A stretch of 64,000 bases of DNA from positions 62,001 to 126,000 of the forward strand of contig JADDOH010010958.1 of assembly GCA_016648135.1 (NCBI GenBank). Direction: 5' to 3'. The DNA is from Agrypnia vestita (taxonomy: Eukaryota; Arthropoda; Insecta; Trichoptera; Phryganeidae). A model generated the notes under the pieces. That model saw only the letters and a program-made list of their open reading frames with translations. It was not told the DNA's origin and ran no database searches. Made by a program: the position numbers and the translations under genes. Of this stretch, positions 46,565-57,400 are shown piece after piece (positions within the stretch are counted from its first letter, which is position 1; every line of letters starts with the position of its first letter).

Positions 46565-46915
46565 ACCCTGCATATATACATATGCAGGGTTTCTCACAAC
46601 TAGTAGCAAAAACTTCGGGGAATCTTCATGCAATTTTGATCAGAAAATATTCTTTACGCTTTGGATGAATTGTTGACAGTTGCGAAGATAAGCGATACCA
46701 AAGTTTGCATTTTTGTTTTCAATATTTATTTTCATTACCCTGACTTATTTTCTCCCTTATAGCTAGTAGCAAAAACTTCAGGGTGACTTCTTCATGCAAT
46801 TTTTAATAGAAAATATTCTTTACACTTTGGGTTAAATGTCGACAGTTGGGGAGATATACAACATGAAATTTTGCAATTTTTTTTTTAATATTTTGACTTA
46901 TTTCCTGTGAAATGT
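46565..46915. mobile_element. Family A MITE relatives, two tandem pieces
   Basis: gcagggtttctcacaactag and gctagtagcaaaaacttcag each start a piece. Both are followed by 'agaaaatattctttacactt' and gtcgacagtt-like phrases. Confidence 0.6.
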
Positions 46916-47275
46916 TATAGAATTACCACAGTCACGTGGTGATTCTCTAACATGTCTTGTTTTCGGTTATTGTTATCTTTTTATCTCACATTTATTGCGA
47001 ATCATAAATCGTTTGAAAGACTTTGTTTCGTAGATTATGATTTTGGAAAGTTATCTTTTTAATAAATCTTGGTTCACTCTAAATTTGTGTTCAAATCTCC
47101 TTGTCTCACCACAAATTCATTTTTCTTGAGTAAGGCAATACTAAGTATAATGTTGATATGATTGTAGTACGAAAGAAATTGTTATAGTATATAAATTTAC
47201 AGTTGTAATGTGATAAAACAAGTACATACAAATAAAAACCTTAGTAACGTATCTTTTAGATTTTTTTTTTTAATT

Positions 47276-47453
47276 AGTGGCGTCTAACTACGAATTTTAA
47301 TAATAAAAAAAACAATCAAGTAAAAATAGCGCTTTAATGGTGACATTATTCGGCATACCAGGAGTTAATGCACAGTTTTTTTGCATTATGTAAATAATAT
47401 ATGTAAATAAATAAACATTTTATGTAAAGATTCTACTGCACGCCACTGGTACA
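47276..47453. mobile_element. Short MITE with AGTGGCGT ends
   Basis: tagtggcgtctaactacg on the left and (inverted) ccagtggcgtgcagtagaat on the right. Related in its end sequence to the GCGTGCAGTGAG family. Confidence 0.5.
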
Positions 47454-48098
47454 TACGAGGACTGTTTGAAAAAATAAAAATACAATATTTTTTTTTGCAA
47501 ATAAACATTTTATTTTACAATTTTAAATATTCTAAACTGAACTATTCTGCATTGCAAATAAGATAATATTTCCCTTTAATAATTTCAAATATCAGAGGAA
47601 GAAGAAAAGTAAACTGAAGCGAAAACAAAAAGTTTTGAATCGTATGACATGAAGAATTTTTAAATACGTTTTCGACACCATTTTGTTATTAGACTGTCAA
47701 CCCATAGTTGGGTTACATGAAAATGTATCAATAATTTTAGTAACAGATTTATAGTTTATCTTTTTAAACTAATGTATTGATGTTGATTAATAAAAAAAAA
47801 TCAATTTTATATTTGTAAATTTTCTCCACATTCCGAGGGTTTTCCAGGAAAATGAAACACCAAATTACACATAGTCATTTAATAATTCGAATGAACATGT
47901 AGTCATTCATTAATTACAATACACATAGACATACAAATTTATTTATCTAGTACTAGTATCAGTGGTATTGGTGACAAGCTGTTCTTGAAGAACACAGAGA
48001 AGTGAAAATCATCACTGCAAACATTATTTTAATATCTTTACTGACAATGGATAATAAAATCAATGATAAATTTAATGTTGCATCAATATTAATTAATA

Positions 48099-48620
48099 CA
48101 GCAGAACCTCGTTAATTTGAAATTCAAGGGACACAAAAAAAACATGTTGAATTATATGGAACCCCGTTAATTCCAATTTCTAGATAAAAAAAATTGCGAT
48201 GCGATTGCGGAATTCGCCAAAAATCATAAAACTGAAAAAAGCCATTAATTCTGTGAAAAATGTCTGCATTTTTGCTTCAAGAAATAAAAAACACCATATT
48301 GATTACGCTAATACAAAGATTCAGACAGGACCTAATCAGTCTGGACCAATTCAGGACATCATAAAATTTATATTACTAAATTGTCAGATATGAACAAATT
48401 TGTCGTTCTCACTTGCGAAAAAAATATTTAGGTTTTTTTTAATATTTTTACAATTTATATATATTTTTTTCAATTTCTTCAAATAAAAAAAAATCGAATT
48501 ATGCGAACTAAAGGCAAGGGGCTAAAAATTATTTTGAATTACGTATTACCAGGGGTTTTTGAATTTTCGAGTTTAATCTACTATGAAATTGACATTTTGG
48601 GACTTAACGGGGTTTTATTG
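48099..48620. mobile_element. pogo-like nonautonomous element
   Basis: CAGCAGAACCTCGTTAATTT at the left after TA; the right end 'cttaacggggttttattg' is the inverted match, with TG in place of the second TA. The interior includes 'caaatttgtcgttctcactt', as in the other copies. The 64- and 102-codon frames inside are not genes. Confidence 0.75.
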
Positions 48621-48796
48621 TGTTTGTTTAACCAGTGGACACGGTGTGTCCATAAGTTTAATTATTTGAAAGATCTCTTTGTAAATATAAATATTCATTT
48701 ACAATGCCAGGTCTTACAAAGTTCACTAGAGTCTCAATTTGCTTTGCATTACGAGATGCTTTCTGCAGTTTTTGTGCACTATCAAATGCTAATAAT

Positions 48797-49180
48797 ATAC
48801 AGGGTTTAACAGAGCTAGTCATTAATACTTAACAGGGGATTCCTGCCTTGATTATGAGTGAAACATGCGGGAGAGAGTGCGCCTCTCAAATAGGGCTATT
48901 TTCCCATCGCAAAGCTCATGAGAGGCGCAGCAACAACTAAGTCAGAATGGCGAGGGGATCCTCGATCACGAGGCCCGGCTACAACAATGAGTCGAAAGTG
49001 TTCAAGCAACTATGACCTAATATCAATAATTGTGAAGTTATGGAAAATTGCATTTTTTTATATTTTTGATGAATTTTCTCTAAAATGTGGTACTATCATC
49101 AAAATAACTTAATAATCAAATATGAAAAAATCATTTGCTTCTGTACAAGTCTAATAAAATGATAAAAACCTTGCAGATAT
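48797..49180 (+). mobile_element. Family A MITE interrupted by a 127-bp insertion
   Basis: It begins tacagggtttaacagagctag. After 'ccttgattatgagt' it is split by 48860-48986. ATGAGT is duplicated on both sides (48854-48859 and 48987-48992). The insert is GC-richer than its host and can form an 11-bp perfect stem (TGCGCCTCTCA with TGAGAGGCGCA). Its origin is not recognised. Confidence 0.7.
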
Positions 49181-50640
49181 TTAAGTTAAATTTTTAAAAA
49201 TAATATTTGGATGACAATATGTTATAACATAATACATTTACGGGCATGTCATGCCTGTGTTTGAATAAAGTAAATTTGACAATCATGACATCATTTAATA
49301 TTTTAGCGCAGTATATCGATGTTGTCAAACACAAAAAAGTTGTTCACAACATACCCCTGGAAATTGTGCACGCCAGGGGAACACCCAATTTATTTAATCT
49401 GTAAGAAAGCATATCGAATCAAACCAGATTTTCAGTCTAATGTTTTATTATTATTATTGAGTTGGCGCAAATCAAGACTCCAGTGTACATAGATTGCCTG
49501 AACTGTTAAAACTTATTATTCTAAATATAATCTAGACACATAACTACCCTGGTTGGCATTTGACAACATTTTTTCAATGTGAGCTTTTGATAAATCCAGA
49601 AGGTGTGTTGATATTTCACTGATTACACAGTCAGCCAGAATGAATGAATATTTATTATACCTTTTACCAAATTATTAATGATAGTTAAGTTATTGGACAA
49701 GATTTATTAATGAAATGAGTTTACTAAAGGGTAATAATGTTTTGCCAGAATTTAAAAAAAATTGCATGAAGACCATAAATTTTTATCTACACCTATAAAA
49801 CTCAATATCTGTCATTTTACCAATGGCGATATTTCTCCCCTCCCCTTCACCCCATCCCCTCTGATATTTTCTGTACAAATTACACCGTTTGACTGATCTG
49901 ACCCAAATTTTCCATACTTGTTTTTTAGGACTCAGTGGAAAACATAGGCCACATTTGCCCTCTAGACATCCCATCCATTCCAGCCTAGATAAAATGAAAA
50001 CATTGTTTTTATTATAGGCTTTGCATCCACGAAGAATCAAGAAGCATTTAAGAAGAGGCTAAAAACTCACTTCAAGATATCATAAAGTAAGATATTGTAA
50101 AGCGCCCTTGAAGCTTCTCTTACGCAAAAACGGCACTATAAAAATGTTAATAAGCAAAACCATTTGCAAAACTATGGAACCCTTATTTTGAATTAAATCG
50201 AAATGATACGAACAGCAAGTTATTCATATTTAAAGATGTATTTCAAGAATCTGTATACAGCTCGATGTTCCAGATTGCCTTTGAAAAAATGGGTTTTGCA
50301 GTGTGACCAACTAATGTTCTGATTTGGATACTTAGAAATAAAAAATACAAAATGCTTTATGTATTACATATCGTAAACATGAGTAATAGATGGAAAGATT
50401 TCGAAAAATATAAATTTGATAAAAAATGGCAAATGTTTAAAAAAGGTGATAATTTCCATTTCACACAAATCATTTTAATTGAATTTAAAAAAATCCTCAT
50501 CAAGTCCAATTTTTTGTTGTAGAAAAAATGTAAAAATCAATCAGATATTTTGCTCACTGGTCTGGAAAATATGATTTTGAAAAAAAAACGCATTTAAAAT
50601 ACTGTTTACACTGCAATAAATTACTTGCTTAAAGTTCTTG
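49181..50640. other. Intergenic, no gene recognised
   Basis: AT-rich DNA. 'agcgcccttgaagcttctct', 'tacgcaaaaacggcactata' and 'aaatgttaataagca' at about 50100-50155 read like an old LINE 3' end. No ORF has coding character. Confidence 0.4.
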
Positions 50641-50649
50641 GATTAGAAC

Positions 50650-50945
50650 TCCGTTAATATTTGTTGTACCTATTGACCTTTCTAAAGAAAGGATTGCTTA
50701 AATGGTTTGGTCATATGTGGTGGAACATGTGGGCGAGAAGATGGTAAATATATGAAAGCTGTACGGTGTACCTGGCATGATCACACAAACCAAACATTGA
50801 AGGATGTCCCTTGCTTCAATAATTGAAGAGCATGCTTAAGATTATGAATGTGGTTGAAACAAAAGAGGTGTGCCAGGAAGAATAAATGGCGTTCTATCTT
50901 CTCTGTATAATCCTGAGGAGAAACGGTGTAACGGTTAGTTAGTAA
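50650..50945 (+). pseudogene. LINE RT C-terminal remnant
   Basis: Broken frames encode LKWFGHMWWNMWARRW and, further on, MNVVETKEVCQEE. These match in order the RWFGH and MNVDEAKVVCQDR landmarks of the family seen at 35385-35560. Many stops. Confidence 0.5.
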
Positions 50946-51234
50946 ACCTTCCATTTTGGAAAAGCTAACTGACTGGTGGATTCAGTTATTAAGTAAGTAT
51001 GATGATTATGTGGGTTTTATTAGTTTGTACAAATCTTGGTATTTTTTGAAAATTTTGATTTATGTATTTTTTTTAAATATTCAGAACCGCATCACACACC
51101 TCCTGTACTTCGTCTGGAATAATGTACAATGGAAACCATTAACAAGCAAAAATATTCTGTTCTCAATGTGTGGTTTTATACATAGACGATCTCAAAATAT
51201 TTAAGGAAATAATAACAATAATATTTAAGGTAAT

Positions 51235-51430
51235 CATCGAAAACAAACCAATAGGTGATGAAATTTAAATATCTGGGAGTTAAGATATCTGGTCATGGTG
51301 ATCTCTACAAGGAGGTTAGGGAGCAAACCAATAAGGCAGCACTGATACCAGGATGCTTAAAGGAAACGATATGGAGTAATAAGCACACGATCACTGCTCA
51401 CAGATAGCAAGGCCCGAATCTACAAATCGA
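51235..51430 (+). pseudogene. LINE RT fragment
   Basis: The frame reads VMKFKYLGVKISGHGDLYKE, then VREQTNKAALIPGCLKETIW, then SNK. This is the FKYLG region downstream of the RT palm in insect endonuclease-RT LINEs. It stops soon after. Confidence 0.65.
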
Positions 51431-51554
51431 CTGACACTGACTAGAGTGCCACCACGATAACTGGTGTGCGAGGGAGGTCGCCACTGTCGCGAAACAGAAG
51501 TTGCCAGGTTGTAAATTTATTACACAATACATAATGTACTGAATGTCCGGTGAC

Positions 51555-51729
51555 CAGTGTCAATATAAATTTGGTCGGGTAACAGCGCGCTCCACGGCGG
51601 CCGCTCTATCTGTCAAACTATCAGACGGTAATATCGGTCCATTATTTGCTTTTTCAGCTTCGCAAAACTTTAATACTTCATTGGCAATTGTTCTTGCACC
51701 ACCCAAGACTGTTTTGGTTGTTTTGGACA
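51555..51729 (-). pseudogene. DDE transposase N-terminal fragment
   Basis: The minus strand from ATG 51729 reads MSKTTKTVLGGARTIANEVL, KFCEAEKANNGPILPSDSLT and DRAAAVERAV, about 56 codons. The pattern FxE...GP.LP...L..R.A.AV resembles the helix-turn-helix start of insect Tc1/mariner-related transposases. No catalytic part remains. Confidence 0.45.
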
Positions 51730-52359
51730 TAATAATTCAGTGTATATTGGTAATCAAGATGTCACAGCTCCCGAGCAAATACAAAATTGTACTGAAGTAC
51801 AGGGCGAGGGGTTGCCAGGTGCGGGCGGGGCGGGATTTAGTGCCAATCCTGCCGCACGCCAAGTTATGTTGGGCAGGCTACAGGCACTTTTTAACATTAA
51901 AAAATATTTCAAAATTCATTGCTTCACGTTAAATGGTTTCCATTGTATCATTGGCAAGTATGCATGTACATATTTCCAAATTATATATGATATAAATATT
52001 TCCTTTATATCTGCAAACTGAAAAACTACAATTTTTCACAATAAATATTTCTATAACATATATTTCTTAATCAACTAAACATCAAAATTTAACTTTAACA
52101 TGCGCTTTCTACAATTATTCATATTAAGGCTGAAATATATACGTATTTCCTCATTCAGTAAATAATTCAATGAATTACAACAATTTTACATTCAACTTTT
52201 TCGTAGTGTACCTAGTAATGTTTTCTTTTCAAAATTACCCGAATCACACATTTCTTATATTATTGATGGATTTGGCGTGACAATGTAGAGATTATTCATG
52301 GTCACCATTAAATTGAGTGAAAAATATAAAATAAAAATTAAACTAACGTAACTAACAAA

Positions 52360-52575
52360 TAGGGGCATGCAGTGAGAACAAGAAGTGTGACTTTTTCCTA
52401 AGCACATATTTTGAAAAGAAACTAAAATAAGAGTTATATCCCATAATATTCCTATCACTATAATTAATATAATAATATTACACAGAATTTATTATTTCAT
52501 AATATTTTATTATATATATACGTGTATATATAGCCAGATAAATATTTAATTGACATGTTCTCACTGCACGCCCCT
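52360..52575. mobile_element. hAT-like MITE (GGGGC.TGCAGTGAGAACAAG)
   Basis: aggggcatgcagtgagaaca, then agaagtgtga, and the right end catgttctcactgcacgccc, then ctg, are inverted. Same family as 46318-46536. Confidence 0.75.
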
Positions 52576-52587
52576 GCCAACTAATCA

Positions 52588-52720
52588 TCACACCTTTTTA
52601 CAAAGGGGTAGGCAGAGAGTATAGAAGGCTACACTCATCTGTTCCAGCACACCACTTTTGCTTCATCCACTTTCATACATCTTCTCATCACGCTCTTCGG
52701 TTGTTGAACCATAACAGGGC
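52588..52720 (-). pseudogene. LINE C-terminal coding end (second copy)
   Basis: On the plus strand 'aaaggggtaggcagagagta', 'cttttgcttcatccactttc' and 'atacatcttctcatcac' align with 35410-35530, which encodes the LINE C-terminus on the minus strand. The reading frame is broken. Confidence 0.5.
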
Positions 52721-53188
52721 CATCTTTATTACCTCACTCATCCGTTCCACATGGCCAAAGAATCTCAGTGATCCTTTATTTATTTTATCTATTGCGCTGC
52801 AGCCAGCACTACATTTGTTCATTCTCTACTCTATGGTACAAAGATTTTCACACAAACATACCTCTAAGAAACCGCGTTTCTACGTTTTAACAGTTTATGT
52901 TTTTCACACAATTTAATGATCATAACACATTTCTCAACGCATCATCATTTCTAGTAAGATTGTGTCTGAAATTCGAGGATCCACTGCATGATTTTTTCAT
53001 TTTCGTACACTGGCAATAGGCATGATGACAGATTTTGAAATAACATTCTATATTGTAGGTACACGTCTACCATTACCGAAAATAACATTATTTCAGTAAT
53101 AAACTAAGTTTTTACGCAAACTATTGCATTTTCATCTACATATTTTTAATTACGCGCAAAAACGCCCGCAGCTGTCATTCCGTCTACG

Positions 53189-53271
53189 TGACGTCAAGCC
53201 TCAGTAAATATTGCATTGTATATATGGCAACAGTTCAAAGACACGGTGATGGGTACTGTGGCGTGACGTCA
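53189..53271. promoter_or_regulatory. Pair of perfect CRE palindromes
   Basis: TGACGTCA occurs exactly at 53189-53196 and 53264-53271, 75 bp apart, in a locally CpG-richer patch. This is the CREB/ATF consensus. No gene start was identified next to it, so it may be an enhancer, part of an unknown repeat, or chance. Confidence 0.4.
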
Positions 53272-54463
53272 TTCGCTCTGACCGGTGTTTCAGTTAAAAT
53301 GGAGGATTGCACAATTTTATACTTTTATTTTATTGAAAATCTTATTAATCTCAATGTAAATATTAAAACTGGATCATTTTTTAGAATCCTTTCAAAATAT
53401 TTTCTTCTCTAAAATCACTTATTCTTTAATTCTTTAATACTGTCATCATGCCTAATTACAATTAACACTAGCATAATTGACCTACAAATTTAGCATTTTT
53501 ACATTTATTCGCCAGTCAGCTATGAGATATGCTCAAATCTCCAAATAATCAAATCATCATAGTCACCAACATTTTTCAGTTAGTTTTATGAATTTAAATT
53601 AAAAGAAATTGGACAAAATTATTTTTCTTTGGCAGTTTTAAATTATATTTAGAATTTTAAAATTAAGAGATCACAATATTATTACACAGACACAAATATC
53701 AAACAAGTTTTTTGAGAGGTAGGTTACTTTGTTTTATACTTTGATTAATATATATTTTTAAACACATAATACCCTTTTTGAAAATGACTTTATAATATAA
53801 CCATTCTTGGTTCAAATTTTGTTTCTCTATCTGTTTCACAGATACCGGGACTCCTTCTTAACTTCTCCTAAACTCCGCGTTACATAAGATTTCAAATATG
53901 TTTTTATATTTCGTTATCATCAACATTGTTATCAATGTTATCAATTTTATCCGTTAATTTTTATTTTTTTTATTTGCCTACAGACACAAAACCACTTTCC
54001 CGACTAACGTTTCAGATCCCGTTGCGAGGTCCATCACCAAAACTATTGTCCGTAATTGAAGCCCAAGTGTCATCATGCAAGTCTCTTTGAAAAAACGCTT
54101 AAAATTTACAACTATCCAGCGAATATACATACATGTGTGGCACTGCATTGGGACTTAAAACAACTATTCCAATCACACGCTGGTATGAATTTCAAAGTTA
54201 TACATTAATCAGACAATAAGCATATTTCACACGAGAATGGTATATGTATTAAAAAAATTATCATCATAAAAATAAAATTAATGTAAAAAAATTAGTATAT
54301 GGTTTCCAATTAGGCTTCTGCGGAGTTAGTTTTCTGATTTCCAACTCAATGGAGTTTATTTTATCCACTGGTTTTCGGCATCCTAAATAGTATTGCAGCT
54401 AAGTGTATAATGGCTAGCTTTTCCCTTTGACATTACATTTGGTCAATGATTTAATGTGACTTT
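53272..54463. other. 3' flank of cry2; contains one hammerhead-core-like motif
   Basis: AT-rich DNA. At about 54010-54050 the minus strand reads GTGATGGACCTCGCAACGGG, ATCTGAAACG, similar to the motifs at 29035 and 41640. The minus-strand AATAAA at 54355-54360 is the probable cry2 poly(A) signal, about 105 bp past its stop. Confidence 0.5.
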
Positions 54464-57400
54464 TTAATTTCTATTATTCTGTTGCAATGCATTATGGTTT
54501 TGCATGCAACTCTGTTTCATGGTGTTCTCATAGTTTGCATCAGATTTCATACCGTTGTTATATCTGCCGTTCCCATCATAATTCTGGAGTTTACTCATAA
54601 ACATTGCCTGCGTTCTGAAACGATAATCTCTGTTGATTTGGATACCGGAATTAGTGAAATCATTTTCTTGCAATGTTTGATTACAGTTTTGTTGAATGTT
54701 TTTGTTCTTTTGGATGTTGTAGTTCATAATTGTTTCCACGTTTTGGGATTTTGGGATACAGTAGGACTTCCTTTTCATGTCATACATGGTGTCACTCGTA
54801 GGCTGCTTGAATGTATGTGAAGTCGGAATGGTAGTGTATTGTTGTGACAGATCCATGTTAGATTTATTGTAAAAGTAATTAGTTTCCGCTTTAACATGTG
54901 GCATTTCTTTAAATTGAACTTGTTGTTTTTCCACTACATTTTTCATGTTGTCGTACATTTCATTGTTGTCAACGTTTTCTACATAGAAGCCTTGTTGCCT
55001 GTAAGCTTCTTGATAGCTGTCACTCATTTTGCAGTTGTAGTTTTGTTTGTCAAGTTGTACATACTGATCATTGTCGTTTTCATAACTTTCAGTAGTACCC
55101 ATCTCAGAGTTAAGATTATCTTTCATGCCTTCATACTTATTTTCTACTATAATTATCTTCTTAAACGGCATGCTTCTGCCGTGTAAGCCAGAATTGTTTC
55201 TGACCTGCTTGTCCACGAATAGATCTGATATGGTCTTGTTGCAATTTTCGTAATCTTCATTCAATTTTTTGTTGTGAGCATAAATTTGATTCTCTTGTTC
55301 GTTATTTTGATTTTGTTGGCCGAACATGCCGTCGCTCTTCTGGTTGTCGGGAGTGGAGCAGTAATAGTTGGAATGGTTCAAAGTTCTGATGACAGAATTG
55401 GGACTGGGAGATGACACGGCAATATTCGGTCGATTGATGTTGTTGATTGATAACATTTCTGGAAAAGAATAATAACATGTATTTGATTATCACTAGAATT
55501 TTTGCCTAAGTTCTTTAAAACTTCCTCATTAGAACAACGTATTTCCATATTCAAATTTGTAAGCTTATTTTTAACTATGGTTAAAATTAAATAAATTATA
55601 TTCTTAAATAATTTTTCTTTAAACAAAATCAAAAGAAAAATCATAATATAGATATGAGTAAACAATTGAATTTTAACTTACGTGATAGATTGTCGCCTTT
55701 ATTAAAATCGTCATTTGCTAAAAAAAATTATAAAGCATTAGTTTTGTATTATTGCACATAATCCAGTCAAGATAAAATGCTAAAAATGTGAAAAAACATT
55801 GATCATCACAAATGACAGCATAAAGACACGTCTAACTGCGCTCTGCTATAATAGAGTAACTAGGCAAGCCGGCTCTATGTGCCTTGTGCAGTACACGCTG
55901 CACACCATACTCCGTACTCTGTGTCCGCACATTGCCCTCCCCGTACTGCTCCCCACCCAATACATTTATTTAAGTATTGACAAATTAATGTCAGTTTCTC
56001 CAAGAAAGCTTTTTTTTTGCTGCGTCTGGTGAATATTTAGAAATTGCAATTATTTTATGCAATACATAAATACATTACGGAATAATGCCTGAAATATAAA
56101 CTCTGCATTTAGTAAATTTACAGAGATATTCAAATAATTACAGGCAATGTCAACTCAGCTTACAGCACGGAAGAGGAAAGATTAAAACAATTTTGTAGGT
56201 ACTTCTATAATATGTACAATCCAGCCAATACTACAACCAAAATTCATCATGAATAAGAAAAGTTTTTTATTTACATATCCGTAATTCTATAATCAAACCA
56301 TCAAGGTTTTATTATAATTTCAAGAAACTATGGGCCATTTTAACACCATTTAAGGCCATTAATGGTCATTTATTATTTTAAGAAAATATGGGCACTGCCA
56401 TATGCTTTTATAGTCACCTTGGGGCCTATACTTGGCTAGCAGATTATACACCTGCTTGATGCGCTGGATGTTGGATCTGGAGGCCGAGGCGTGCTCCACC
56501 ATGGGCAAGGGATAATCCTTCCCGATGGTGCAGCGCGCCGCCTGCTGGACGTCGGCCGGAGCCAGCCAAGGCGAATGGATATAACGCGTCGGGAAGTTTT
56601 TCAGAGCTGGGATGTAACGTCTGAAAGTAATAACATATAAAATGAATATTGTATGAATGTAATTTTGTACAAAAAGAGAAATCTCAGCTCTTGAATCTGT
56701 GATATTTTATATTTAAAGGCAACATTAAGTGTAAAATGTGTTCAGGATTACATATCATAATAACATTGTCAATGATATGTGTTGATTCTTATGTTATGTT
56801 TTTTTTATTTTTTTTCTGTTTGATACATATTTATTCATAGTATTGTATAACAGTTATAAATATCTTGTTTCTGCTCTGATTTTTTTTGTGAAGGATATGC
56901 ATTCTATATACCTATATAGAAAGACAGAGTATTGCACTGACCATTTAATTTTGCCAAAATAAAATCAAACAAATTACTTATATTTTATACTGTTTTAGCT
57001 GATTATCTAATGCATTTGACACTGTGGATCTTTTGTTTTGTTATAACCAATGTCATAAAAAATAAATGCATTTCTCCAGGCAGGTATGTATATTAAACGT
57101 AAGTAAAGAACCAACATATTTTATGCAAAGTTTTGAGTAAACTTTGGTAAATAGAGAGATAAACAAATGTTATAATTTGATACCTTCACACTTCTATGGA
57201 ACTAAAATAAGAACTTTTGGTAGAAAATGTTGTTACTACTACTTTTGACAAATGTTTTTGATATAAGTAGTAGACACAACAAACAAAAACATGTATATAT
57301 AATGAATAATTACATTATTGTTAGATTGAGAAATCAATATAATTTTAAATACACGAATAGTTTAATGAGAACTGCATCACAACTCGATTGGTAAAAAAAT

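Noticed and set aside
48199..48809. ORFs of 64 and 102 codons
   Set aside because: Both lie in or read out of a non-coding pogo-like element, with AT-driven composition and no family resemblance.
53188..53412. 74-codon ORF beside the CRE pair as a small gene
   Set aside because: It depends on a TTG start, shows no recognisable domain, and its C-terminal half is AT-rich chance coding.
54482..55186. Long plus-strand ORFs of 112 and 96 codons
   Set aside because: They are antisense shadows of the Asn/Gln-rich cry2 tail exon; Asn and Gln codons read as Val, Leu, Ile and Cys on the other strand.
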